The notes under the pieces were generated by a model. The model had not been told where the DNA came from, did no database searches, and saw only the letters and a list, made by a program, of their open reading frames with translations. From Roseiarcus sp963726105 (GTDB lineage Bacteria; Pseudomonadota; Alphaproteobacteria; Rhizobiales; Beijerinckiaceae), in assembly GCA_963726105.1 (NCBI GenBank), contig CAVSBJ010000026.1:682001-746000 (forward strand): DNA of 64,000 bases, written 5' to 3'. The stretch's first letter is position 1. Each line of letters begins with the position of its first letter. Positions 35,139 through 45,025 of this stretch are shown here, piece by piece. A program made the position numbers and the translations under genes.

Positions 35139-38100
35139 GCGGGAGAGGTCTCTGCAGGAAAGCTCGGCGCGGGTTCGCTCGCCTGCTTTGGCTTACGTTC
35201 ATGCACGAGACGGAAGACGGCCGGAACGAACAGGAGCGTCGCCACAGTCGCGAAGACAAGGCCGCCGATAACGGCGCGGCCGAGCGGCGCGTTCAGCTCG
35301 GCGCTGAGCGCCATCGGCCCCATGCCGATGATCATCGCCAGCGCCGTCATGAGAACCGGGCGGAATCGGGTGAAGCCGGCGTCGATCGCGGCCGTGGCGG
35401 CGTCGGCGCCTTGCGCCAGCCGTTCGCGTGCGAAGCTCACCACCAGAATGCTGTTGGCGGTGGCCACACCCAAGCACATGATCGCGCCGGTTAGGGCTGG
35501 AACAGACAGGGTCGTCCGCGTGATGAACAGCATCCACACGACGCCGGCGAGCGCGGTCGGCAATGCGGTGATGATGACAAAGGGGTCAAGCCACGACTGG
35601 AAGTTGACCACGATCAGCAGGTAAATGAGAACCACCGCGAGCGCGATGCCGATGAAGAGTTGCTGATAGGCATAGGTCATCGTCTGTACCTGACCGCGCA
35701 CGACGATGGTCGAACCCGGCGGGGCCTCTTTCGCGGTGTCATCCAGAATTTTCTGGATGTCGGTCGCAACGGCGCCGAGGTCACGCTCATTATTAGTTGC
35801 GAAAATGTCTATAACAGGTTGAACGGCGTAATGCGAGGCGACGGCGTCGGTCGCGGTGCGGTTGATCGTTGCGACGCCTCCGAGGATCTGCTTGTCTGTT
35901 GGTCCTTGGGAGGCCGGAATATTTTCAAGATTGGATAGGGATCGCACCCAGTATTGAGGCGTCTGGGCAACGATCGGGTACGAAACTCCGTTCTTTGGAT
36001 TGAGCCAGAACGTTGGCGCAGTCTGGATGCTGCCAGCCAAAGCGTTCTGCAAGTTCTGTGCAACGTCCCGCTCGCTCACGCCAACGAGTTGAGCCCGCGT
36101 TCGATCCACGTTGACGTCTAAGGTCGGGGCGTTGAACGCCTGCTGGATGCGCGCGTCGGCGATTCCGGGAATGCGGGCGATTTTGGGTAGCAGTTTGTTC
36201 GCGTAAGCACGGTTGGCCTCGACCTTCGAGCCGATGATTTGCACATCGATCGGCGCCGGCAGGCCGAAATTGAGGATTTGGGTCACGATGTCGGCCGGCA
36301 GAAAGGCGAAGGTCGTGCCCGGAAACTTGGCCGGCAGCTGTTCGCGCAACGCCTTCACATAACCCGGCGCCTCAGCCTCTCGGCCGTCGTTCAGAGTGAT
36401 CAGGATATCCGCATCCGACGCGCCAATGGATCCGGTGTTGGAATAGGCCATGTTGATGCCGCTGATCGACAGGCCAATATTGTCGACGATCGAGTGCAAC
36501 GACTCGGGCGGGATGATCGCCCGGATGGCCGCCTCGATCCTGTCGACCTCGACCCCCGTTTCTTCGATCCGCGTTCCGGTCGGAGCGCGGACGTGCAGGG
36601 CGATCTGCGTGCTCTCGACGGGCGGAAAGAAATTACGGCCAAGGTACGGCGCAAGCGCGAACGAGCAAAGAGCCGCAGCCATGAAGCCGCCGATGAATAC
36701 GTATCGCCCAGCCAGAGCGGTCATGAGGAGGCGCCGGTAGAAGGCCCGGACGGCTTCGAACCGCCGTTCAAATCCGCGCTGAAACATGACGAGGGGATTG
36801 CGGGTCGGCGGAGGGGGCGACCCGTGGCCATGGGTCGCCTGGCCAGCGAGAAGAAAACTCGCCATGGTGTTGACCAGGGTGCGCGAGAGCACATAGGAGC
36901 CGATCAGGGCGAAAACGACTGCTTTCGCCATCGGGCGAAACAGGAACCCGGCGACCCCGCCGAGGGTAAACATCGGCACGAAAACGATGCAGATGCACAG
37001 GAGCGAGACGGTGGCGGGAACGACGATTTGCCCCGCGCCGTCCATGATCGCGGTTTCGATGTCCTTGCCCATCTCGAGATGGTAGTTGATGTTCTCGATC
37101 GTCACCGTCGCGTCGTCGACGAGAATGCCGACCGCGAGCGCAAGGCCGCCGAGCGTCATGACGTTGATCGTCTCGCCCGTCGCGGCGAGGAGCGCGACCG
37201 AGGCGAGAATCGCCAGCGGGATCGAAACCATGATGATGAGGGTCGAACGCCAGCTGCCGAGGAAGATCAGGATCATGAGACCCGTCAGCGCCGCAGCCAC
37301 CACGCCCTCGAAGATGACCGAGGACACCGCGGCGCTCACAAATTTCGATTGGTCGCCGACCGGCTCCAGCCGAAGATTGGGCGGCAACGTCTGGCGCAGT
37401 TTGGGCAACAGCGCCTTGACTCCGGCGATGACGTCGAGCGTCGAAGCGGAGCCGGTCTTCAGGATGGTCATCAAGACCGCGTTGGAACCGTCGACCCGCA
37501 CCATGTTGGTCTGCGGCGGGCTGCCCTCGTGGACGTAGGCGACGTCGTGGATGTAGACCGGAACTCCGTTGACGTCGCGAATGGGCAGGTCGTTCAGTTC
37601 GGAGATGGCGCTGGGAGCGTCATTGAGCGCAACGACATATTCGAATTTGCCGATCTTCTGGGTTCCGACCGGGGTGATGACGTTTTGCCGCGCGATGGCC
37701 TCCACCACGTCCTGCGACGATAGCCCATAGGCCTGCAGCTTGTCCTGGTTGAGATCGACCTGGACCTGGAGCACCTTGCCGCCGTAGGGCGAGGGAATCG
37801 CGGTTCCCGCGACTGTCGCCAACTGTGGACGGATGAAATTCTGCCCAGCGTCGAATATTTCGGCTTGAGACATGGCGTCGCTGGACAGCGCCAGCTGCAG
37901 AATCGGCACGCTCGAAGCATTGAAGCTCAGAACGTAAGGCGGAGTGATTCCTTGCGGCAGCAGTTTGAGCACGGTCTGCGACGCCGCGGTGATCTGCGCC
38001 AGCGCCGAGTTGATGTTGACGTTGGGCTGGAAGAACACCTTGACCACGCCATAGCCCGGAAGCGACTGAGACTCGATGTGCTCGATGTCATTGACCTGGG

Positions 38101-38320
38101 CGCTGAGGGTGCGTTCGTAATAATAAACGACCCGGCCCGACATATCCTCCGGCGGCAAGCCGTTATATGTCCACACCACGGCGACGACCGGAATGCCGAT
38201 ATTCGGAAAAATATCGGTCGGCGTTTTGACCGCGGCTGTCACGCCGAAAATGACGATCAGCATCGCCATGACGACGAATGTGTAAGGCCGGTTCAGCGCA
38301 ATGCGAACGATCGCGAGCAT
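35135..38320 (-). CDS. RND efflux inner-membrane pump
   Basis: A 1061-aa RND transporter (AcrB/MdtB superfamily). It has the N-terminal helix ALNRPYTFVVMAMLIVIFG, two large periplasmic loops, and the TM4 proton-relay motif VGILVDDATVTIENI with adjacent acidic residues. The repeated second half ends with the TM10-12 block GVATANSILVVSFARERL...GMGPMALSAELNAPLGRAVIGGL. First gene of the operon pump, adaptor, channel. It is downstream of a same-strand two-component system, which probably controls it. The substrates are unknown. Confidence 0.95.
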   Translation of the reverse strand: MLAIVRIALNRPYTFVVMAMLIVIFGVTAAVKTPTDIFPNIGIPVVAVVWTYNGLPPEDMSGRVVYYYERTLSAQVNDIEHIESQSLPGYGVVKVFFQPNVNINSALAQITAASQTVLKLLPQGITPPYVLSFNASSVPILQLALSSDAMSQAEIFDAGQNFIRPQLATVAGTAIPSPYGGKVLQVQVDLNQDKLQAYGLSSQDVVEAIARQNVITPVGTQKIGKFEYVVALNDAPSAISELNDLPIRDVNGVPVYIHDVAYVHEGSPPQTNMVRVDGSNAVLMTILKTGSASTLDVIAGVKALLPKLRQTLPPNLRLEPVGDQSKFVSAAVSSVIFEGVVAAALTGLMILIFLGSWRSTLIIMVSIPLAILASVALLAATGETINVMTLGGLALAVGILVDDATVTIENINYHLEMGKDIETAIMDGAGQIVVPATVSLLCICIVFVPMFTLGGVAGFLFRPMAKAVVFALIGSYVLSRTLVNTMASFLLAGQATHGHGSPPPPTRNPLVMFQRGFERRFEAVRAFYRRLLMTALAGRYVFIGGFMAAALCSFALAPYLGRNFFPPVESTQIALHVRAPTGTRIEETGVEVDRIEAAIRAIIPPESLHSIVDNIGLSISGINMAYSNTGSIGASDADILITLNDGREAEAPGYVKALREQLPAKFPGTTFAFLPADIVTQILNFGLPAPIDVQIIGSKVEANRAYANKLLPKIARIPGIADARIQQAFNAPTLDVNVDRTRAQLVGVSERDVAQNLQNALAGSIQTAPTFWLNPKNGVSYPIVAQTPQYWVRSLSNLENIPASQGPTDKQILGGVATINRTATDAVASHYAVQPVIDIFATNNERDLGAVATDIQKILDDTAKEAPPGSTIVVRGQVQTMTYAYQQLFIGIALAVVLIYLLIVVNFQSWLDPFVIITALPTALAGVVWMLFITRTTLSVPALTGAIMCLGVATANSILVVSFARERLAQGADAATAAIDAGFTRFRPVLMTALAMIIGMGPMALSAELNAPLGRAVIGGLVFATVATLLFVPAVFRLVHERKPKQASEPAPSFPAETSPA

Positions 38321-38499
38321 GGGTCACTTCTTAAACGCGCAGCGACGTCAGCGAAGGCGCGACTTTACCGCCGCGGCAAATGCCGCCGCGCCGGCCTGGC
38401 ACGTCTCATACCTCTCAGGCGTCCGACTTCACACTAAAATTTATTTCCCTATCCTGTATGAAAACAACGCCACGACGAAGGCGCCCTGGTCAGCCGGAT

Positions 38500-39876
38500 T
38501 CACACGCGGCGGTGCGAGGAGGAGGCTCCGGGGCGTAACTCGAAGCGCGCGCCGGGTTTGTTATCTTCCACGGTCAGCTTGAAGCCGTGCAGGTGCGCGA
38601 TCGCCTCGGCGATACTCAGACCGAGCCCGTATCCGGCTGCTTGGCCGCTCCCCTCGCCGCGATAGAAGCGGTCGAATATCCGTCCCCGCTCCTGCGGCGG
38701 GACGCCGACGCCGGTGTCGCTAACGGCCAGGAATGGCCGCCCATCGGCAGTCCGAGCTTCGATGCGGACTGCGCCGCCGGCGGGCGTGAACTTGATCGCG
38801 TTGTCGACCAGATTCGAAACGGCTTCACGCATGAGGTCCTGATCGCCGCGAACCTGGACGGGCGTCCCGGCGTCGACGATCATGGTCAAGCCCTTCGATT
38901 CGGCAAGCGGCTCGTAGAAGTCGAGCAGTTGCGCGCAAACCGCGGCAAGATCAAAGTCCTTGAACTGGGTCGTGCGGGCGCCATGCTCCACCGCCGACAC
39001 TCGCAGGATGGCGGAGATCGTCGCGGACGCCTTCTCGATCTGGGAGAGGGCCGCCTCCAGAGCTTCGCGCAATTGTTCGGTCCCGCTCTTATTGTCGAGC
39101 GCGCGCTCGATTTTGGCGCGCGCGACAGCAAGGGGAGTGCGAAGATCGTGGGCGATGTTATCGCCGGCGCTCTTTAGCTGCTCCAGAAGGCGCGCGATCT
39201 CGTCAAGCATGAGGTTCACCGCGCGCGCCACTTTGTCGATGTCGTCGTCTTCGTCGGTGACGGGCAAGCGCGAATCGAGTTCGCCATTCATGATCCTGAC
39301 GACGGCGCCATGAACGCGCTCGAACCGTCGCGATGCGCGACGGGCGAAAATCGCGCCAATTCCAAGGATGACGAGAACGGTCGGCAGGAGAGCGACCGCC
39401 AGCGCGCGCAATAGAGTTCGCTGCAGCCCGTAGGTTTCCGACAGGCTGCGCCCGAGCAGCAGAACGCCCCCGTCGGCGAGCCGCCGAGCGACGAAGATCG
39501 CGGGCTCGCGGCCGCCGCTCAAATCGGGCAGCGGCTGCTCCTGGATGACGCGCGCCCGCCCGTCCACCGGAACCGCAGGCATGGCCGCGACGTCGCCAAA
39601 CACCAAGCGGCCCCCCGGGTCGAACACGGCGACATAGTCGAGGCGTCGGATGTCCCGCGTCAGGCGCAGCTCCAATGCCCTGCGCAGTTGCGCCTCGCTA
39701 TCGCCGACGCTCTTCGCCGCCTCGTCGACCAAGATCGCGCCGACGCGCTGAATGTCCGCGTTCGAAACTTGCCAATAAATCAACGCAAACATGGCCATGA
39801 TCGCAACGGAAATCGCGATCGAGAAGGCGAGCGCAAGACGAAACGCCTGAGCGCTGAAGACCTCAGCCGTCCACAT
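38500..39876 (-). CDS. Sensor histidine kinase upstream of the RND operon
   Basis: A 458-aa membrane kinase. TM1 (about 15-38), a periplasmic sensor of about 120 residues, TM2 (about 160-182), HAMP, then HisKA with phosphorylated His in DNIAHDLRTPLAVARAKIE and HATPase_c with NLVDNAIKFTP (N box), DTGVGVPPQERGRIF (G1) and GYGLGLSIAEAI (G2). Its start overlaps the response-regulator gene end by 14 bp. It lies 179 bp upstream of the RND operon on the same strand. Confidence 0.95.
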   Translation of the reverse strand: MWTAEVFSAQAFRLALAFSIAISVAIMAMFALIYWQVSNADIQRVGAILVDEAAKSVGDSEAQLRRALELRLTRDIRRLDYVAVFDPGGRLVFGDVAAMPAVPVDGRARVIQEQPLPDLSGGREPAIFVARRLADGGVLLLGRSLSETYGLQRTLLRALAVALLPTVLVILGIGAIFARRASRRFERVHGAVVRIMNGELDSRLPVTDEDDDIDKVARAVNLMLDEIARLLEQLKSAGDNIAHDLRTPLAVARAKIERALDNKSGTEQLREALEAALSQIEKASATISAILRVSAVEHGARTTQFKDFDLAAVCAQLLDFYEPLAESKGLTMIVDAGTPVQVRGDQDLMREAVSNLVDNAIKFTPAGGAVRIEARTADGRPFLAVSDTGVGVPPQERGRIFDRFYRGEGSGQAAGYGLGLSIAEAIAHLHGFKLTVEDNKPGARFELRPGASSSHRRV

Positions 39877-40591
39877 TCAACCTAAAGCCAACCGCGCGGA
39901 TGTTGACGATGAACCGTTTCGCGCCGGTAGGGTCGAGCTTGCGCCGCAGGTTGCCAATCTGCACGTCGACGACATTGGTCTGCGCCAGGAATTTAAAACT
40001 CCACACATCCTCAAGCAGCATGGCTCGGGTCACAACCTGGTCCGGGCGGCGCATGAAATATTCCAGAAGCTTGAACTCCCGCGGCAACAAATCGATGAGC
40101 TTGCCGTCGCACCGGGCGATTCGCTCGACGAGATCCATTTCCAATGCGCCAGCTTGCAGTCTCGTGACCCGGGTGTCGCCGCCGCGCCGCAGAAGCGCTT
40201 CGACCCGCGCCGTCAGTTCGCGAATGTCGAACGGCTTTACCAAATAGTCGTCGCCGCCGGCCTTCAGGCCGTTGATGCGCTCATCAACCGACGACAGCGC
40301 GCTAATCACCAGGGCTGGGGTGCTGTTTCCCTCGGCGCGCAGCGCTTCAATGATCGTTAGCCCGTCCTCGCCGCGCAGCATGCGATCGATGACCAGAACC
40401 GCTGCGCCCCGGCGCGCCGCGCGCAGCCCATCATCGACCGTCTCAAAAAGCTGAACCGGGTGACCACTCGCCTGCAACTCGAGGCGGATCTCCTCGGCGA
40501 GCTCCCGCTCATCCTCGACGACCAGAATTGGGCCGACGACATCAGTCGGCCAACTCGTCAAATCACCGCCGTTCTCGGCAGGCGGGATCAT
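39863..40591 (-). CDS. OmpR-family response regulator of the RND operon
   Basis: A roughly 242-aa response regulator. The receiver begins PILVVEDERELAEEIRL, with the phosphoacceptor Asp in VLVIDRMLRGEDG and Lys in LVKPFDIREL. The winged helix ends NVVDVQIGNLRRKLD...IVNIRAVGFRLNVDG. ATG 40591 is chosen because it leaves a short leader before the receiver; earlier in-frame starts up to 40801 would add a basic, unrelated stretch. First gene of the two-component operon. Confidence 0.92.
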   Translation of the reverse strand: MIPPAENGGDLTSWPTDVVGPILVVEDERELAEEIRLELQASGHPVQLFETVDDGLRAARRGAAVLVIDRMLRGEDGLTIIEALRAEGNSTPALVISALSSVDERINGLKAGGDDYLVKPFDIRELTARVEALLRRGGDTRVTRLQAGALEMDLVERIARCDGKLIDLLPREFKLLEYFMRRPDQVVTRAMLLEDVWSFKFLAQTNVVDVQIGNLRRKLDPTGAKRFIVNIRAVGFRLNVDG

Positions 40592-41242
40592 CACCGCTTC
40601 ACTCCCTGAACGCCGGGTCGACATATTCATCCGGTGGCAACATGGCGCCTTGATGGTGGAAAAGCTTGTGGTTCGAGGCGCCGACCACTGCGCAGAGGCG
40701 CGCGCCGATCGAGGCATTGGGGGCTGGCGGGTATGATATCCTTCGGTCAGGAAAGCGCCTGCTAAAAACTTTTTTAGCTCTGCCCTGTCGTTTGTCGCCA
40801 AGTTGTAACATTGGCGGGATAGGGAAGATTCCGTCGAAATTGTGTCAGGCGAGGCGTTTTGACGCGCCGCACAATTGTGTGTGCGCCAGGCTATAGCCGC
40901 GCTCGACGAAACTATTGTTTTACCCTCTTAAAAGCATCGGCTGTGATCAATCTGCAACAACCTACAAAAAGTCGATAAAATGGCGAATTTATTGTTTGTC
41001 TGTGACGCGCCACCGGGCTAGTTTTCACAACGTAATTTGGATTCGAGTTCAGACGAGCACAGAGCGCGGACAGGAATACGAAATCCTTTCGCGATTGTGT
41101 TCGCAAACAACTTGGGGCAACGGCCCCGAATCAAGCGCATGGGGGGCGCGACTCACGCTCAGGCGTTGGGAGCGGCGGGAAGATTGGAAACTTGTCACGC
41201 GCGGGCCGGCGTTGGTTTCGGTCGCAGGAGGAGGGGTTGTTA
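40592..41242. other. 651-bp divergent regulatory region
   Basis: Lies between the response-regulator start and porin 2 and is AT-richer than its surroundings. No gene is supported. It contains the inverted repeat at 40838-40876 and must hold promoters for both directions. The porin ribosome-binding site AGGAGGAGGGG is at its right end. Confidence 0.5.
40838..40876. repeat. Interrupted inverted repeat in the divergent region
   Basis: AATTGTG (40838-40844) and CACAATT (40870-40876) flank 25 bp that include a GGCG...CGCC pair. It may be an operator or a structured 5' leader; neither is shown. Confidence 0.35.
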
Positions 41243-42832
41243 ATGAGAAAGCTTGGTGTCGCCTTGGCGATTGCAATCGCCTCCGTCGGCGCGGCTCGCG
41301 CGGCCGATTTGCCGACGACAAAGCCGCCCCCGTCCGCGCCGGTCAACTGCTTTTCGAGCCTCTGGGCCTATTTGAATTCAACCGCTGCGGATTGCCCTCT
41401 GAGCTACGGACCGGTGACGGCCTACATGACCCTCGACTGGGGCGTGGGGTGGGAGTCCCACGGAGCAGGCTATAACGCTGCGTTCAACAATGGCGTTTCC
41501 AACATTGTCACGAAGCAGAGCGGCCCCCACTCCCAGTGGCTGCAGACCCCGAACGGAATCAATCAGTCGGTTGTCGGTCTCAAGATCAGTCAGCCGATCG
41601 CCTATGGCTGGTCTCTCGTCGGCACGGCGGAAATGGGGTTCAACCCTTATCTCGGCTATCTGTCCGACGCTCAGCGCTCGCAAGTCCAGAACAACGGCAA
41701 ACCGCTCGTTCTGCAGAACGCGAACGCCAATTCGAGCCGAACTGGCCAATGGGACAATTCGCAGGGCTTCCTCGGCATCAGCAACCCGACCTACGGCACG
41801 CTGACCGCGGGACGCGTGAACACCCTATCGCTTGACGGGCTCATTTCCTACGATCCGATGAGCAGCGCCTATGCGTTTTCGCCGTTCGGCTATTCCGGCG
41901 CCTACGCCGGTTTCGGCGATACCGAGGCGGCGCGCGTCAATACCGGGGTCAAATATCGGTTGAGCTATCAGAATTTCCGCGTCGGCGCCCTCGCGCAATG
42001 GGGCGGCTATGACCAGGGCAACGGCTCGAGTTCCATGTATCAAGGCCAGATCGGCGGAGACTTTCCCGTCTTCGGCGGCAAACTGTCACTTGACGCCTAC
42101 GGCGACTACGCGACGAACGTGGCGAACATCGGCACCTTCAGTGGGACCTGCGCCGTCCTCAAGTCGGGTCCCTTGAAGGGTCAGACCGGGTGCAGCTCGG
42201 GCATCCCGGCATTTTACAACAACACCGACGTCACGGCGACGCTGTCGAACAATACCGGTTTGTGGTTACTCGCCAAATATGCACTTCCTTCTATTCCCCT
42301 GACGATCTCCGGCGGCTACGGATGGTGGCGGCAGGCGAACCCGAGCAATGACTATCTGAACGGCTTCGAGACCATTGGCGGCTGGAACGTTCCGGCGACG
42401 ATCCCCGCGATCAACAAGACGGTGGCGAAACTGTTTCCAACGGCGTGGACCAACTATACCGCGTATAACGACAACCGGTTCGTCAACGTCTTCTTTTTCG
42501 GCCCCAAATATGCAATTACTCCCCAGCTGGACGTGAGCGCCGCCTTTTATTACTTAAGTCAGAACAACTACAACTCATCCACCAAGCCGTGCGCCCCGGC
42601 CAACACGACGTACGTGCAGCCGAACGGGAGAAGTTTCACCGTGACGCGCGAAAACAGTGGCGCCTGCGCAGGCGTGACAGACTTCATTTCGTTCTTGATT
42701 GACTACCGGCCGGTCAAGCGCGTCGACCTCTACGCCGGCATGATGATCTCGAACGTCTATGGCGGCTTGGCGAACGGTTACCAGGTGACCCAGACCGTCA
42801 ACCCGACCGCCGGCATTCGCATCAAGTTCTGA
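41243..42832 (+). CDS. Outer-membrane porin 2 of a tandem pair
   Basis: A 529-aa porin with a signal peptide (MRKLGVALAIAIASVGAARA) followed by ADLPTTKPP and CFSSLWAYLNSTAADCPLSYGPVTAYMTLDWGVGWE. It has FLGISNPTYGTLTAGRVNTL, a GGYDQGNGSSSMYQG strand, SFLIDYRPVKRVDLYAG and a terminal GIRIKF. It is highly similar to the next porin at 43361. ATG 41243 follows AGGAGGAGGGG. The upstream divergent gene is the two-component regulator. Confidence 0.92.
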   Translation: MRKLGVALAIAIASVGAARAADLPTTKPPPSAPVNCFSSLWAYLNSTAADCPLSYGPVTAYMTLDWGVGWESHGAGYNAAFNNGVSNIVTKQSGPHSQWLQTPNGINQSVVGLKISQPIAYGWSLVGTAEMGFNPYLGYLSDAQRSQVQNNGKPLVLQNANANSSRTGQWDNSQGFLGISNPTYGTLTAGRVNTLSLDGLISYDPMSSAYAFSPFGYSGAYAGFGDTEAARVNTGVKYRLSYQNFRVGALAQWGGYDQGNGSSSMYQGQIGGDFPVFGGKLSLDAYGDYATNVANIGTFSGTCAVLKSGPLKGQTGCSSGIPAFYNNTDVTATLSNNTGLWLLAKYALPSIPLTISGGYGWWRQANPSNDYLNGFETIGGWNVPATIPAINKTVAKLFPTAWTNYTAYNDNRFVNVFFFGPKYAITPQLDVSAAFYYLSQNNYNSSTKPCAPANTTYVQPNGRSFTVTRENSGACAGVTDFISFLIDYRPVKRVDLYAGMMISNVYGGLANGYQVTQTVNPTAGIRIKF

Positions 42833-43360
42833 CGGCCGGGATCCCCCGGGGCTCGAAATTGGTGAGCCGGCGGTTTGAGACGGGGGGCGCGATATTCGCC
42901 TCCGCCCACCGAGGGATGACGGTCACCATTTCGGGCGCTGCCCCGGTCCGGGCGCTTTCGGCTTGTAATACTGGCCATCCGGCGCGGCGACGGAGCAGGT
43001 CGCCTTGCATCGGGATGGAGCGGCTTCGGCCGCCTTCCTGGCGGCTTGAAGCGGGAGCAATTTTTCTCCCGTTTTTTCCGTGGTCGGCGCAGATGGAACG
43101 GCAGTCCCCGGTCTTGCCCTTCGGAAGGGTGGGATTGACCATCAGCCGAAGTTGACGCTAATTCCTGATTTTCATCAATAGGGTCTCGCCCGAGCCGTTC
43201 CCCTTCGGCCGCTTCAAGCCAAAAGCCACTCACACTAGGCCGCCGTGTGCGGCTCCGCACACCCGACCGCTTGATAAAAGTCTATTAAATAGATAGACAT
43301 TATCGATAAGTCACGCATTGCATCCGGAAGCCTCACGGCGCCTGGTCGATAGGGGGATTC
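42833..43360. other. 528-bp region between the two porins
   Basis: No gene is supported. It contains the intrinsic terminator at 43052-43077 and, near 43277-43310, an AT-rich stretch where the second porin promoter probably lies. Confidence 0.5.
43052..43077 (+). terminator. Intrinsic terminator after porin 2
   Basis: CGGGAG (43052-43057), an 8-nt loop, CTCCCG (43066-43071) and six T residues form a clear rho-independent terminator on the plus strand, 220 bp after the porin stop. Confidence 0.8.
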
Positions 43361-44953
43361 GTGAAGGCTCGGATTGGCGTTTTGGCCATTGGAATTGCGC
43401 TGGCCGGCGCGGCGAACGCGGCGGATCTTCCCACCGCTAAACCGATGGAGGCGCCTCCGCAGGCAAGCTGCTTCTCGAGCCTCTGGACCTATCTGAATTC
43501 AAGCGCCGCGGATTGTCCCCTGAATTACGCGGGCGTCACACTCTATGCGACGGTGGACGTCGGCCTCGGCTACAGCTCCAACGGCGCGCCTGCCAGCGGC
43601 GCGTACGCCAACAGCGTTTACAGTTTCGTCGGCAAGGCGAGCTCCGGACCCAAGTGGCTGTGGACGCCGAACGGCGTCAGCCAATCGGTGGTCGGGGTCA
43701 ATATGAAGGAGGCGATTCCGTGGCTCCCGGGCTGGTCGCTCGTCGGTGCGTTGGAAAGTGGATTCAACCCCTATTCCGGCAACCTCGTCAACGGGCCACG
43801 CTCGCTCGTGCAGAATAACGGCCTGCCCCTCGTCCTCCAGAGCGCAAGCAGCAACTCGAGCCGCGCCGGGCAATTCGACAACTCAGTCGGATACCTCGGC
43901 GTCAGCAACAAAACCTATGGCACGCTCACCGTCGGCCGGGTGACCTCGCTGACCCTCGACGGCGTCATCGCCTACGATCCGACGGGTGGCTCGTATGCGT
44001 TTTCGGCGCTTGGCTATTCTGGCTCCTACGCGGGCTTCGGCGACACGGAAACCAACCGCGTGAACACCGGAGTGAAGTACCGGGTGAGCTACGAGAACTT
44101 CCACGGCGGGGCCCTGGTGCAATGGGGCGGCTATGATCAGGGAAACGGCACGACGGGCCTTTATCAGGGCGATATCGGCGCCGACATTGAAAACGCCTTC
44201 GGCGGTCTCCTGTCGGTGGACCTCGTCGGCAGTTACGCCCAGAATGCGGTCAGCCTCTCGAACTTCGCCGGCTCTTGCTCCACGCTTGCCAAGGGCCCCC
44301 TCAAGGGCGAGACCGGCTGCTCGAGCGGCATCCCGAACTTCTACGGTCCCGACGACCTGAAAGCGACGCTGTCCGACAACAGCGGTTTCACCCTGCTCGC
44401 CAAATACAGATGGGGCCCGGTGACGCTCTCAGGCGGCTGGATGTGGTGGCGGCAAGCCAATCCCAGCGACGACGATTTGAACGGCTTCGGGACGCTCGGC
44501 GGCTATAGCGTCCCCGCCACCATCGTCACGAGCAACAAAGCCATCGCGAAGCTCTTTCCGACGGCATGGACCAACACCACCGCCTATAACCGAATGCGCG
44601 TCGTCAACGCCCCCTTCGTCGGCGCCAAATATACGGTTAACGCTCAGCTCGACGTGAGCGGCGCCTTTTATTACGAAGCCCAGAACAATTATAATTCCTC
44701 GACCACGCCCTGCGCCTACGCCAGAACCAGTTTTGTCCAGCCAAGCGGGAACGTTCTGAACGTCATCCGCGAAAACAACAACGCTTGCGCCGGCACGCAA
44801 TACGCCCTTTCGGCGATGGTCGATTATCGGCCGCTCAAGCGCGTCGATCTTTATGCCGGGGTGATGTTCTCGAACGTCTATGGCGGCCTCGCGAACGGCT
44901 TTTTGGCAACTCAGAACATCGCCCCGACGGCCGGCTTGCGCGTCAAGTTCTGA
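43361..44953 (+). CDS. Outer-membrane porin 3 of a tandem pair
   Basis: A 530-aa porin, paralogue of its neighbour at 41243. Signal peptide (VKARIGVLAIGIALAGAANA), then ADLPTAKPMEAPPQASCFSSLWTYLNSSAADCPLNYAGV. Landmarks YLGVSNKTYGTLTVGRV, MVDYRPLKRVDLYAGVMFSNVYGG and the terminal LRVKF are preserved. It starts with GTG behind AGGGGG. Tandem duplication with separate promoters suggests differential expression. Confidence 0.92.
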   Translation: MKARIGVLAIGIALAGAANAADLPTAKPMEAPPQASCFSSLWTYLNSSAADCPLNYAGVTLYATVDVGLGYSSNGAPASGAYANSVYSFVGKASSGPKWLWTPNGVSQSVVGVNMKEAIPWLPGWSLVGALESGFNPYSGNLVNGPRSLVQNNGLPLVLQSASSNSSRAGQFDNSVGYLGVSNKTYGTLTVGRVTSLTLDGVIAYDPTGGSYAFSALGYSGSYAGFGDTETNRVNTGVKYRVSYENFHGGALVQWGGYDQGNGTTGLYQGDIGADIENAFGGLLSVDLVGSYAQNAVSLSNFAGSCSTLAKGPLKGETGCSSGIPNFYGPDDLKATLSDNSGFTLLAKYRWGPVTLSGGWMWWRQANPSDDDLNGFGTLGGYSVPATIVTSNKAIAKLFPTAWTNTTAYNRMRVVNAPFVGAKYTVNAQLDVSGAFYYEAQNNYNSSTTPCAYARTSFVQPSGNVLNVIRENNNACAGTQYALSAMVDYRPLKRVDLYAGVMFSNVYGGLANGFLATQNIAPTAGLRVKF

Positions 44954-45025
44954 CCCCCAGCTTCACGGGCGAGGACGTCCGACTTCGGCGCCTCAAGTCT
45001 TCCGCGCCTCAAGTCTTCCGCGCAG

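Noticed and set aside
36239..37723. 494-codon plus-strand open frame
   Set aside because: It is antisense to the RND pump gene. Its translation is Arg/Asp/Gly-rich low complexity with no family resemblance, as expected for a shadow of a high-GC gene.
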